DNA from: Colocasia esculenta
Taxonomy: Eukaryota > Streptophyta > Magnoliopsida > Alismatales > Araceae
Assembly: GCA_014218235.1 (NCBI GenBank)
Contig: CM024759.1
Coordinates: 5,906,712 to 5,970,711 of the forward strand
Length of the DNA stretch: 64,000 nt
Direction of reading: 5' to 3'
The notes beneath the pieces are model-generated. The model ran no database searches. It was not told where the DNA came from and saw nothing but the letters and a program-made list of their open reading frames with translations. Below, piece by piece: positions 49,189 through 62,120 of the stretch (within the stretch, counting starts at the first letter, position 1; each line of letters opens with the position of its first letter). The translations under genes were made by a program, and so were the position numbers.

Positions 49189-52100
49189 ACTCTCATCTAT
49201 TACTCTGATCTCTTCTTGGTACTCTATTTGGCCATACAATTGATTGTCTAAACAAAATAACAAAACAGTGCTATAATGCCAAAGCAATAGGGCCTGGTTT
49301 GGTCCCTGGAGGAGCGCCCGAAGATTGCTATTTTCTCGCGAGGATAACATGATCAGGATGTGTACGGCATGCATCCAGCGCCATTTAACAACAAACACAA
49401 TTCAATCTATGACAATCAAACAATCATTTCACTATATCTCTGGGTTGACATGATGCTCGACTGGGGAAGTGCTATTGCACCTTGGTGCAGACGTTACATA
49501 TTCGTTCACTATATGGCCAATCCTATATCATGATAGTTGCAATTACTTTTGAATGTGCTATCATTCTCTCGTGTGCTATCATTCTCTCGTTATCACATGC
49601 TATTACTCTCTCAACTATACTTGATCGATCTCTCTAGTTAACCTGCTTTACAAGATATTAATCATTTAAAGTCTGCTTGTTTACATGAGATATTAAGTCC
49701 TACTGAGCGTTATCGCTCACCCTGCGCTATTGTTGTATTGTGTTTCAGGTAAGCCAGATGATGACCCTTCACTCACCAACGAGAATGGACTAGAGTGATG
49801 AGCGACCAGGAGTCATAGCGATGGAAGGTCTTCAGTACTTTAGAGTTTAGTTAGCTATTTCCTTAGTTATCATTTTCAAATGAAATGATGTTATTGAGCC
49901 CTATGTTTTGGCTTAGAATTAGTGGTTGAAATAGTTAGGTGATTTATTATAAAATAAGGAGTTTATTGTAATTATTGTTCATTAGATGCTCTGATATTTG
50001 AGACTGTATGTGCACTTGACGTTACAATAAACGTTGTTCATGCCTCCCTGATTTATTCCACTGCTAAATTAGCGAGGCATGACAAATACTCTCCACCAAA
50101 CCCTAGGGGACGAGTTTTACATCTTGTTGGGGTCATGTGGAGGAGTTCTTGGCGGTTGGGGATCAGGAGATCGAGCACACCAAGCCCTTCTTCTTCCCCA
50201 TTGCGTCTGCTTCGACCTGTGCAAACAGTCAACTTGGAGTCGACCAAAGATAGGCCAAACCTAAACCACATCGTGCAAGGCTTATACCTCTAGAAATTGG
50301 GTCGAGTCTAGTTCCTAATCACACTGGTTTCACTATTTTTCATTTAGTAGATCGGGTGCATTAAGTGTTCTCCTGCAAGTGGCCTGAACACAAGTTTTCT
50401 GGACAAATGTGACTTCTTCAACCCAAAAGGTAGGTGATCTTGGGCCAAATCTTAATAACTCATATACCAATGTGTAGAGCATCGAGTCTACATTCATGTC
50501 CAAGTAGTTTCATCGAATTGCATTGAGTACATCTTGAGTTATAAGTGTTCTGCCAAAGTCACGCATGGTAATCGTGTTTTATGTTTGTGTGGTTTTCTCG
50601 CAGATTCCGAGGCCGTTAGGAATGATTCTAAAACCATAGTTCTCACCTATTCCATGTTCCCAACAAGTTTCATGTTGACACTTTTGTCCCAAGAGCCCTA
50701 GATTAGAAGATATAAGAGTTGCATGATGTTCGCTACATGTTCCTACGATTTCCTATGTTTTCGGTTTGAGTATTGAATCGCGTCCTGTTCAGACGACGTG
50801 ATTCAAGTGATTGGTATCGCGTCGGCTTCTGCCGCCACGATTACCTTAAAGGCGTCCACCAAGGGTGACACGATTTAGGCACGTCCTGCGCCTCAAACGG
50901 TGTGCTGTTGACTTGTCAGAAGACCTCTGAACTGCGACCGCGAAGGCCGCCGCGATTCAGCCCGTTTTCCCGCCCAAGATTTTCCACCAATTTTTATATT
51001 TCTATTTTAAACGTGCTTCATGAATGCGACAGGGTATCCTGTCGTGATTCAAACATTAAGGCGTCACCATAGGCCGACGCGATTTACACCTGTACATGTG
51101 AACGTTGTTCCGACTGTACACAACGTTAGTAAATGAGTTGACTATAGCCAATGCAGATTTCCAAGCCTACCCGAGCCTTATTTTACATGGTATTAAGTGC
51201 ATTATTTGCATGTCTCGGCTCTAATCATTACATGAAGTCTGTTTAGTGGCTTAAAAGTAATTAACCCATTAAAAGCTATAATTTCATGAATGTTATTCTA
51301 ATTGCTCGTTAATGATGTGACCATTCATGCAACTATTGATTTACTCTTCCTACTATTCTATCTTACAAAAATGAGAATTGTTATATTAAAATATTGCAAA
51401 CCATGTTTAGTTAATTGTATAGTCTCATCTCATGTTAGCGTGTTAATTGTTTTTCGCAAGCTTGAAACCGATGGATGTGGATTGAGATATGTACATCACT
51501 ACACACTTGCACATCTAGGCAGCCCTTTCTTGGAGATTTGGAAGCTCTCTATCGGTCATTTCGTATCAGTAGACAAACGACCTTTTCTCTAAGACCTCCG
51601 TAAATCTCCGTACTCCGTGGATTCCCTCTTGGAGACCGAGTTGGTTGTACCATTGAAGTTCCCTGGAGATAGCGTGCACTTCATTTCTTCTCTTGTTCTC
51701 GTGAGTGTGATGTATAATATAGACTTATTCCATTAATGTAAAGAGTGAACTAAAGTATAAATTGCACTGTTATGCTACCGAAATTATCTCTTGACTATGG
51801 TATCATGAAATCATGTTCACATTTACTTATTACTTGTTCTCATCATCATCATGAACATGACATTACACATGCTTACATCTTGAAACTCTCATTGGCCATT
51901 ATTAATGACTATGGGTATCTACATTTAAAATGAAATGAGATGCTGACCGGGCACGGCGAGTGTCCAAGGGCTCCAGTCTAGCCCCAATGACGGAGAGTCA
52001 TAAATATACTGTTAACCATAGGGTATAATGATTACTGGCGTTGCATTTGCGCTGGGAGTACTTGCGTGTTGAATGATAGATACAATAACCACATACACAT

Positions 52101-55100
52101 GTCCTAGTGTGCATTTCAAGGTGGATCTTTCCTTGGTGTACACTAGTGTCTACGTACCTGATTAAGTGAATCGTGTTAAAATTTCGTGCTCGTGCTTGCT
52201 TGCTTGCGTGATATGGCCATCCTGCATCTATTGCAATTTAAGTGACATCTTGCGTACTTGTTACATGCCTCACTATTGATAATATCTTGCTCGTTATATC
52301 GTTCTAGATCTTGCTCTATCATGATCACTCTATCTAGCTTGTTTCATGTATCATGTTTTAATAAGTTTTATTCGTACTTGCATATCATGACATTCATCGT
52401 GCTTACCAAGTTCTAAATTGCTAATCACTTATATCATTGCCCGCACATTGAGATATAAATTCTACTGGGCTAGTTTGCTCATTCCCTACTTTTAACCATT
52501 CTAGGAGATTATGACATTCAAGAGGAGGAGCAAGTCGAGGATGGGAATGCATTCGAGTGATGAGCGTCCCAACTCTTGAGTCTATCTTTAGTTAGTTTAT
52601 CTGGAGTGTTAGATTCATGTAGTAGGAAGTGAGGAATCTATGTACTTTTTCTTTTATTGAGTCTAGTCCTGTTATCCAATAGTTAAAGAGTTGTATTAGT
52701 TATCTTTGATACAATGAAATGAGATTTGAATACATTCTCAATTGAGTTCAATATTTGGGCCCTATTTTGATGTTGTGTTGATACGCAATTAGTGATTGCT
52801 AGCTAGAGACTTATTTGCTAACTGTTCACGTCTCGGAATATCGACTAGAATGATCTGAATTATTATCCGCTGCATAATTCTCGGGACGTGACAGTGGAAA
52901 TATAAAAGAACACGCTGAACACATATAAGTTTCCTTTCCTTACACATATCCACATGAAGTGTACATATTCAGTTCTGAACATAGGTCACACTATAAGATA
53001 CAACAGCCTGGGACAAACCCCCAACGCTCAACAAGAGGAAATATTACTATGCTGGTGGCGAAGGCTCGACCCCACTACGGTGCTGTCCCGAACTAGAAGA
53101 GGGACGAGAACCCTCCTGCTCTCCTTCACCTGGAAGAAGAAGGGGTGAGCCTCACAAGTCACTAGCCCAGTAGGGCAACTCCCCCAAAGCTGAGAGAACA
53201 AAGTACAACAAATAATATGAACATGGCTAATAAGCATTTAGGAGTAACTCAGCCTACACATGATACTACAGCTGTAAATTAAATAAACGACAAACCACAC
53301 ACACGTGTACAAGCTAAGGAGGACACGCTGCACACGAGTAACGTGGACTGGTTCGCGACACCAGCCATAGACCCGGACAAACAACACAAGTCCACATCTC
53401 ACTCTCGCAGCCATGGATGAAAGGTCTAGCTGTCGCTCCACCTCAACAAAGCCAAGAAACTGTGGAGACAACTAACACCACTCCTGCAGACCTCATAGTT
53501 GCATGCCCAAGCCTAACACCTTTAGGGACTCCGGCCCGAGCTCCCTAAAGTGAGGCACTAGAAACATGGCTAGCTGGGGACCAGTATGTCTACTGGTGTC
53601 TGTCTCCCAACCACGAGCATGCTACAAGCAACTGCACACCCACAAACACGAGTCGCTGCTCCTTGCCATTTTCCCCTCAGCTGGACGTACAACTCAAACT
53701 CAGAAGTGAGGGTGTCTAGGAAGACGACACAGACCTTGTCGGTACTCATCGTACCGGGACAAACCCCAAGCACCCGTTGCTGGGGACCTGACTAGAGAGG
53801 TAACCTCGGAAGGCATGAATAACCCAACCCGCCGTGCACACTTAACCAAACAAAATCCGTTGTTTCCAATCATGGTACAAGCCGATACACCTTATTCAGA
53901 CTATACATTACTAAGCCATCACTGCCCAAGCAGTGTACTTCAAGAACCAAACAGACTGGCCACAGAACCCCAGAGCTGGGGTGGCCATAATATAAATTGC
54001 GTCCAACACAGGCGACGCCAATCAACACCTGAGTCGCGATGGACCAACCCGTTGCCTTTCCATCTGAATTGCGACGTCTAGTTCCGTCACCTTTCAAATG
54101 ATAGAACAACGACCTAAAACCTCATTCCGAAAATCACCATAAATTGCTACACATGCAAATAAAGTAGGAAATAAGCTTATAAATAAAACCCTAAGCATGC
54201 TTCCTATCATGTTCACATGATTCTCAAGCCAAATCTCATAAACCCTAATCCTCACATGCCATACAAGCTAAAACGTGGGAAAGTTCCCCTACCAACACAA
54301 TAAACGCTAAACCGACGCCATCCAGACATTCCCCGCGCTCCGAAGCACCTCCTCACGCTGGAACCACAACGAAAACCCCGAAACTCAAGATCTCGTAACA
54401 GTCTCTACAACACTCCCCCTTAGCTGAACAGTGCAACTGCACTATTCAGGACAAGGGCAGAGGCCCAAAATACACAAGATTTAAATCGCGACGTAGCAAG
54501 CCGCCGCGTTTCAAAATGCGACGTACCTCACTGTCACAATTAAACTTCGACACTCCTGCATGCGCCACACGGCGCGCATGCAGTGGCGCCCACGTAAAGT
54601 GGTACTAAAATGCGACGTAGCAGGTTGTCACGTTTCATTAAGAAACGCGATGACTGTGTTGGTCGCGTTGTTAATGAACTCGCCAGAGGTCTGTTTGGGA
54701 TGGGATCTCCAACCCTCCACCCTCCCATCTGCTACACAAACCTGTAAAACTCATGCACACACACACATACTCAGCTAATGGGCTACACACTAGCCCCGAA
54801 ACTCGGTAAACCACAATCCGAACATTCAGGATATTACAGTTAATGAGTAGTAGATAATGATATAAAAATAATCACATGAACAACATAAATTTTATCTTGG
54901 TTCAGATCTCCTATCACAAGGAGTCCTACGTCTAGTCTCTAAGCAACAACTTGGGATTCCACTAATCAAAAGTACAGTCCCCCTCAAGGACACTTAATCA
55001 TCCAACACCAGCTGACCTTCTCTTCACTCCACGAAGAGGCAATACGCCACCTGTTACAACATGTCTTCCTTTCTACACAAGAGATCCACCCAACTACTAC

Positions 55101-55989
55101 ACAACAGGTCTTCTCTTCACTTAAGACGAGGAGCACTCAAAGAAGAGTAAAGAAGTGACGACCCCTAGACCAAGCTAATAGCAACAATACAGTGCTTGAT
55201 CTGAGGCAGAATCTGAGAGACTAAAAGAATTACACTAAGAAGAGAATCTCTTAGATCTAAAACAAGATCTCACACTCTAGAAGGAATGGAAGAACAGTGC
55301 TTTGTGGAGAGCTAAGAGCAAGAGTCTTTTTCTGAATGAATGAGCGAGCTCTTCTTTGTTTCTGTTTTAAAAAAAAATGATCTTTCATTCGCCAACACAC
55401 TTCTATTTATCTTCTCTTAAAAAAAATATCTGTTGAAGTGTCCCTTGTCTCTCATCTTGAAATGTGTCTCCTGATAGTTGTAGCAGGTCCAATCGTAAGA
55501 AACCCGAAAATCCTGCAAATAATAAATACTTGGATAGAGACATGGTGAGAGAGAGATCATAAGGATATCTTCTTTACTTCGGTCAACATGATATGCCCAA
55601 TGTTGTAAACGTGTGTGACTACCGGAAACCTGTAGACAATAAACGCTGGAAGATAGACAACTCATTTATATCTAAACTGTCAATCAATGTCACTGGCCAT
55701 ACTGTAGGAGGATATACTAAAGAGGAAACACCATTCTGTCATCCTTTAAAGTGTAGCTGATATGTCATGAAAGTGGTAACAGTAAAAGATGATGTGCATA
55801 GAGTCTGTACCCAAGATAGAACAATAAATGCCTTAGTGAAAAGGATACGCAACATTTTACGGAAAAGTTTAAAACACATAACATTTCAAAATTAATTTGA
55901 AAGGAACTGTGAGGCAAAATAAGATTAAGACTAATTTATTATGTTCAATAAAATTTTAGTTATAGCCATAATCAATATGATTATTGTAA

Positions 55990-56430
55990 AAGATATTTTC
56001 TAAGTAATGTAGTCAATGTTCAAGGATTAGAAGACTAAAGGATAGTTGTTGTTCAAAGACAGTCAATGTCCAAAGGGTAATCGATGTGAACATAATATGT
56101 GTTTTATCATATTCGATGTTCAATCATAATCTATGTGAATATAATCGATGTTTGACCATAATCGATGTGAACGTAGTAGTCGATGTTCAAACATAATCGA
56201 TGTTCAAAGAGAGTCGATGTTTTAGATGAAGTTGATGTGAGCATAATCGATGTTGAAACGTAATCGATATTGAAACATAATCGATGTTGAAATGTAGTCG
56301 ATGTTTAAACGAAATCGATGTTTGAAATGTAATCGATGTTGAAGAGAAATCGATGTTTAAATGAAATCAATGTTGAAGCATAATCGTTGTGATATTGAAA
56401 CAATAGTCGATGTGAACTTACAATAGTAAT
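55990..56430. repeat. Degenerate ATCGATGTT minisatellite (copy B)
   Basis: This is the duplicate of the array at 7230-7690. It is about one unit shorter in its last third and has several single-base differences that change individual ATCGAT cores. Confidence 0.85.
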
Positions 56431-56768
56431 CAATGTGGACTTAGGTAATCATATGCAATTTCCTTCTAATTTAAAGTGAGTGTATCCAACTTACAGAATT
56501 TATTTCATTTGATACATGTTGACAAACTTTATACAAATATGTTAGTCAAGTATTTTCCATAGTTTTGTTTATCACCAAAATATATAAATGGAGATAGACT
56601 GTTCATCAAAGGTCACACTTTGTTGAGAGGAAACCACCTTAAACATGGCGCCCTTTAGGTCAATTTAGATTTTTTGGAGTGGCTGTAATGTGTACTTGGA
56701 GCCATTCATTCTAGCTTGACACTTTTTCTAGGTACTTTTTGCTTTACCTTATTCTGGAAGTCGAAAGA

Positions 56769-57160
56769 CTCCGTTCTACTACCAAAAAAAGCATCAGATC
56801 CAATATTGGCATCTGAAAGTCCCTTCTCTTCTTGAAGATGTGTGTGTTTTTTTTTCTTCCCTAATTAGGGCTTCAATAGATGTCTTAGGTTGTGCATACA
56901 AGGCTCCAACTTCAAAAGTGATCAAAACAAAGGCAATTTAACTTGGATTGGATACCAGATTTCATTAAATCCTTCAAGATTCATATGGTATGTTGGGGTT
57001 TAGATCCCTTCCAACGTTGAGGTTCAACACTTGAAAAAATTGTGCCAGGCTTCTAAAACCTTCAGTTCTAAAAATCCGTTGTACACTTATGTGTTTACAG
57101 AGATCCAACACTTGGCCAAATTTTTATTAGTTTCTCAAAACATCAGTTTTAGAAAATGTT
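56769..57160 (+). repeat. Dispersed repeat, member 2 (copy B)
   Basis: This is the copy B equivalent of 8026-8412, nearly identical to it and in the same orientation. Confidence 0.75.
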
Positions 57161-58489
57161 TGTACACTATGATGTGTACCTATGGAATTGCTTAAGAGAC
57201 CCAAGTTTAAATAATTGTATCTTTCATTACACAACTCCAAGATTTACATTCTTTGGCTCGTTGAAAAGAGTTTAATGCACTTGACAAAAGATATTCAACG
57301 ACCAGCCGTGATTTAAACTTTAATCTAATTTAAAGTACCATTGAAGATCTGCTTGTCATCATTTTAACAAAATTCAGATTTTCAGCAACTTACTTTTTCC
57401 TGCAGACGTTCTTGAACATTTGGTTAGTCTATTAAGAAAGGACTTTTGTTATCACCAAAATCAACGAGGGATCGGAAGATTTTGTGTTGTGTTTTCCATA
57501 TATACAACATCGATCTAAACATGAATTAACAGTAAATGTTAGTAGACAAACAAGTTTATTGTTAATATATTTACAATAAACCTATTCTTTTTTTAAAAAA
57601 GAAAAGTGGCTGACATATCCACATTTTTTAAATTTTTTATTAGAATATTAGTCTATGATATCATCTGGTAAAAATTGAATACTTTAACATTATATTTTTT
57701 TTTTTGAATTTTTTTTATAAATCTACTGTTGATGAGAGTTGAACCTTCATCTTTTTAGTATACATGGAGGACTATCATTAAAGCACTCCTTGAGTACATA
57801 AACCTATTCACATTTTGGTAAGACATGAATCTTTCAAATTAACGTTTTATATTTATGATAAACCAAAGTGGGCCTAAAACAAATTTTTATATGCAAGAAA
57901 TATTTATTTTTAGAAGAATGATACATATTAAGCATGAAATGTACTGATAGCTGGGAATGAGATATAACATTTAAACATTAAATAATATATTGGAAAAATA
58001 AAATATATACGTTTCAAAAAACTATTTTTCCTTTCTAGAATAATAATAGAAATTTCATGTTAAAGGTCCTATGGCCCATCATATTTTGATATTAGCCCTT
58101 CCAATCTAGATGTAGATTTATAAACACCTACGCTTACAAATTTACTCCGCAGATGACCTTTCTCTTAAAACTTTGTGGAGATTTGAAGGGCCTATTCCTG
58201 ATACTCTGCTGTGCTTACCAAGTAAACGTATAACCGTAGAGGTTTATAAATAAATAATAGAAGCAGAGAAGCTAAATACAAAAGAATATATGGGATAGAA
58301 ATTAGAAATCTCAATATTGTTCCATCCTAAAGTAAATTTCATTGCTGATATTTTTTTCTTCGTTCTGTAGACTGCATATTTCATTGCTAAGAAAAAAAGT
58401 GAAGAATCTCTTCCTTCTTTCTGCTAAGCACATTAAGCAGATATCAAAGAAATATATATATATATATATATATAACCTGAAAAGGAACA

Positions 58490-58846
58490 CTACTTAGAAT
58501 TACGCCGAACAAGATCTCTTAGCTGCACATAAAACAGCAACAAATCACATTGCCCATGTAAGAGGGGCCACAAAATTCCTCTCACTGCATTTGTCATGTG
58601 TTTCTTCTTCTCACTCACAATTCTGTCAACATTAACCTGGTAAAAATAAGCAAACATGGGGGAGAGAGAGAGAGCAACTCTTCTCAGAGTCAAATCAAGA
58701 AATAGGTTGCGGGAGAAGAGGTAAAAGAAAAGGTCAAACAGACAAGAGTAAAGAGATGGAAACGATCGAATGAAATGAAAGTAATATTCACCAATGACAA
58801 GTTTGATGGCCGGCTTCAAGATAGACGACGGAGGAGAAGATATCAT
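58490..58846 (-). other. Unrecognised exon-like ORF (copy B)
   Basis: A 118-codon open frame on the minus strand. Its last about 60 residues match the copy A frame at 29251-29439. Its first part lies in a segment (58674-58846) that is unrelated to the corresponding part of copy A. It is hydrophobic in the middle (Phe/Leu/Tyr-rich), with no recognised domain. Confidence 0.25.
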
Positions 58847-59340
58847 AAAGTCTTTTTATAAAAATTGTTAGAACAGTTAAAAAAAAATGAAAAGTAGATA
58901 TTCGTTAACTTCACCCTCTGTCTGCTAATATATAAACATATAAAGAGTTCGTCTATATACACCCTCTCGTTCACCCCCCATCACCTCAGCCCATGGACCG
59001 GCTGAGTTTGCTGCACAGCGAGACTTTCCCATATGTAAAACGTTGGACTTCGGATCCTCAGAGGGAAGCATCTCTCCACCTTCCCCGTCTCCCCCTTTCA
59101 AAACCCCCCGGTTAAAGAAGAAACATAAAGAACGTTGGGAAGACTGGGAATGCTAAATTGACCCAACAATCATGGCCATTTTCCTTTTCCCAGATAAGTA
59201 AAACAAGTTTAACCAAGAAAACTCCGATCAATTAATTACTATCAGAGGGTTTGAGCTCTGATTATTTATCAGTACTTTATCAGAAATTTGTGCATTATAA
59301 TGCATATTATATATCCACTTTATCAAAATGAGATGGAATA

Positions 59341-61120
59341 ACTTGTCTCCCTCATGAAATATGGTGTTAGAACTGGAATTAAGACCATTTTAATGTTGTC
59401 AATCGTGTAAAGATTCATAGGAACACTTGGTAGAATTTTCTGTGGTAGTTCTACCACATTCTTGGAAGCTTGGACTTCACCTATTGACTGACGGCACTTA
59501 CCTGTCGACAGCCCTTCCCTAGCTGTCGACAGATACCCTCAGAACCAGAAAAACCTTGCTCTGTCTGTTGTTATCTGTCGACAGCCATTTCCTAGCTGTC
59601 GACAGACACAAGTTTGTGTTGAACTGATCCTTCTTCAGTTAGGTGTGTCAGCAGGTTCAGTCAGAAGTGTCAGCAGGACCCTTGTAAGACTGAACTCATA
59701 CCTTATTTACATTCCATATCATTTGATTATAACATTTACTTAAGATATTACATGTAAATAAGGAAGTACCCCCATTTGAATCCAATAAAAATATCAAAAA
59801 AATCATATCTCTTACCAATAAAAAGTCAACTCTCCCACCGAAGAAGAAAAGCGCGATTTTGGCGATTCCATTAAAATAGCGTCTTTCTAATTTCTCACAA
59901 ATTGACCTACCTAAAAATTTCATAATTCGAATAAACCTACTAGAATGTTAAAAATCCAAGGTCCGGTGAAAAATGGTTAACACCCATATGACTTCTCCAA
60001 GGGAGCCCTCTCCTACTGAAGGAAAAGTCAAACCTGCTAATTTCTTAATTTACCTTAATATGACTTGTACATTGATATGTTATTATCTCCGATTCTAAAT
60101 AAGAATTAGTAAATGAATTGCTCAACCAATCATATATATTTCATGACCATCCTCGTGATATATTTTTCCGTTGACTTTCCCATGTTCTTGGATTCTAAAT
60201 TATTATATCATTGAAATGAATCAGTTATTCCTCATTTACCTCCATCCCTCACTAAATCAAGTGAAACTCTTTAATAACTCGAATGTGTGGAACACTCACA
60301 CAATTGATGACTCAATGTTTTGTCTCACAAATCGTATACACACAATGTAGGATTGAATCTGTTTATGTCTATTGGAGTAGACAATCAAACAAAATAGTGA
60401 AGAAAAGAAGTATAAAAATATCCAATTAGGAAGAATTTTGGGGAAATGCAAGGATATGCAAATACATTGTACAACAATTTGGACTTAATGAAATGACTCC
60501 TTGAACTTCCAATTACATTCTCTATAGGCTTGAACTCATCAAAATTTTTCTTATAACTGTAACATAAGAATCAAATGTCTCATAGATGAGTTAAATCCTA
60601 AAGTTTTGCTTTAATTAATAAACAACATGGCATGTCAATGCACACAAACAATTGGACTTGAAATCAGTAGGAAGAGTATCTGTAGAGTTAACTTCATGTC
60701 TTCTAAGAGTCAACCTCAATCAGGTGATTACAGTTTTGATTAATTATCCATCACATAGAGTTGATCTTGTAATTTCCTCGTATCAACCTCACATATGAGT
60801 AGTGTCAACCTAAGAAGTAATCAGGGTCAACACACTTAATAGACCTTTTGACTTTATGAATTTTCATATGTTATAAAAGACTTGTGTTAAATATTTATTA
60901 CATTCAACTAGATATATATCAAAACCAGGAACACAATATATATCATCTGTCATATCTCAAAATCCTACAAGAAAAAGGTACCATTTAATCATGAAGATTA
61001 ATGTATCGAGTAACTGGATACATACTGTAACAGTTGTATTAATAGTGTAAATCAGAAAAGCTGAGTTTTAAATCACATGATTAACTCACTAAACTTAAAT
61101 TTGTTTGCTCGGCCAGCGTA
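59341..61120. repeat. Repeat DNA after the duplication, with a second palindrome array
   Basis: No gene is seen. At 59502-59605 it carries CTGTCGACAG pairs like those of the gypsy LTR, followed by a degenerate pair TGTCAGCAGG (59646/59668). The rest is A/T-rich and unassigned. It may be part of an LTR of the element whose gag and 3' LTR follow, but the primer-binding site was not found. Confidence 0.45.
59502..59605. repeat. CTGTCGACAG palindrome pairs, second family
   Basis: Perfect palindromes start at 59502/59523 and 59575/59596: 21 bp within a pair and 73 bp between pairs, the same geometry as in the gypsy LTR at 37046. The sequence between the palindromes differs from that LTR. Confidence 0.95.
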
Positions 61121-61520
61121 ATGGGAGAAGAAGCACAATGGAAAGAGGTTCAACATGCAATGGACAACCTTTCTCAGTCCATAGAATGAATAGTTCCCGT
61201 CAATGACCAAGGAAAAATGGAACTGCATAAGGACATTAAGAGTCTAAACTCTCAAGAAACAGTGAGTATTATAGTGTCCATACGGAAGAAGACAATTCTC
61301 TCCAATGATAGAGAAATAACTGGCAAACAGAAGATGAAGCGGAGCAAAGAGAACAAAAAATTAAGAAGGCCAAAAAGCAAGCAAACGAAGCTTGTGCATC
61401 TTGTCACAAATCAGGCCACATCAAAGAGAACTGCTGGCGGAGACTAGGAGCATGTTTAAGGTGCGTAAGTCTAGAGCATCGGATCTCAAAATGTCCTGTA
61501 CTCTCTCAGAGCAAAGACAA
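61121..61520 (+). pseudogene. Degenerate gypsy-type gag with two zinc knuckles
   Basis: A frame opens at 61121 (MGEEAQWKEV), with an in-frame TGA at about 61187-61189. It becomes Lys/Arg-rich, and after a frameshift near 61380 the + strand reads two CCHC knuckles: CASCHKSGHIKENC and CLRCVSLEHRISKC, each C-X2-C-X4-H-X4-C. Such paired knuckles are typical of plant gypsy gag. No protease or pol follows, so the element is internally deleted or non-autonomous. Confidence 0.7.
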
Positions 61521-62107
61521 GAGTTCAGGAAAAACTTGAAGCCACAAGGAAAAGTGACTGAAGTTATTAGAAGTAAATATAAGTATAAGTTAATAGGATT
61601 AGAGTATAAAGTGCTTGAATTTAGTTGTTGTAGTAGGATACCAATCAATGTAACTTTACAAGGCTGATTATAGAGTTCTGTACTGGAAATCTTATGTGAT
61701 AAATAAAATTCTCGTTGTCTATCTTTACTCATCAAACCTTATTACCTTTTCAAGGGAATATGTACTCATATAACTCTATGAGGGTTATAGTTATTCCTTG
61801 ATAACAGAAATCTTAGGAGTAATATACTACAACCAGAAATAAGAAATGTAGTAGCATATACTAATGGAACCCCTGTTCACCACATGGTTTCATATGATTT
61901 AAAAATGCTAACTAATATTCAAATTTCCATCAACTAATGATGTCATGATAACAAGTTATATAAAAAGTGTATACATTATATGACATGGTAATCATAATAA
62001 GATTGGTGAAACTAATCTGAAATAGATAAAGTTCCAAAAACTAAAAACTTACATCTTAGTGATCCATCCAAACTAAGTCAAGAAGTTTGGAGGACCAAAC
62101 TCTTTTT
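61521..62107. other. Internal remnant between gag and the LTR, no gene seen
   Basis: A/T-rich DNA with no protease, reverse transcriptase or integrase motif. The distance from gag to the polypurine tract is only about 0.6 kb, against 3.5 kb in the complete gypsy element, so pol is absent. Confidence 0.5.
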
Positions 62108-62119
62108 AGTGGGAGAGAG
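62108..62119 (+). other. Polypurine tract of the degenerate gypsy element
   Basis: AGTGGGAGAGAG lies one base before TGTAACGCCC, the LTR start. Confidence 0.75.
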
Positions 62120-62120
62120 T

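Larger units (their letters stand above)
49195..57798. other. Copy B duplicated non-coding DNA, empty CACTA site at its right end
   Basis: It repeats the content of 421-9048: LTR-like remnants (about 49700-54830), unassigned DNA, the ATCGATGTT minisatellite and the dispersed repeat, which are listed separately. No gene is seen. The right end, TGAGTACA-TAAACC around 57792-57804, is the unoccupied target of the CACTA element. Confidence 0.8.
46483..59340. repeat. Segmental duplication, copy B
   Basis: This is the second copy of the block at 1-30380. It lacks the CACTA element and the nested LINE/LTR of copy A, and carries its own 5'-truncated LINE at 46903-49188. The left edge lies about 150 bp after the gypsy element. 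The right edge passes into unrelated repeat DNA at 59341, where copy A continues into the KAPA synthase promoter. No second KAPA synthase follows in the window. Confidence 0.95.
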
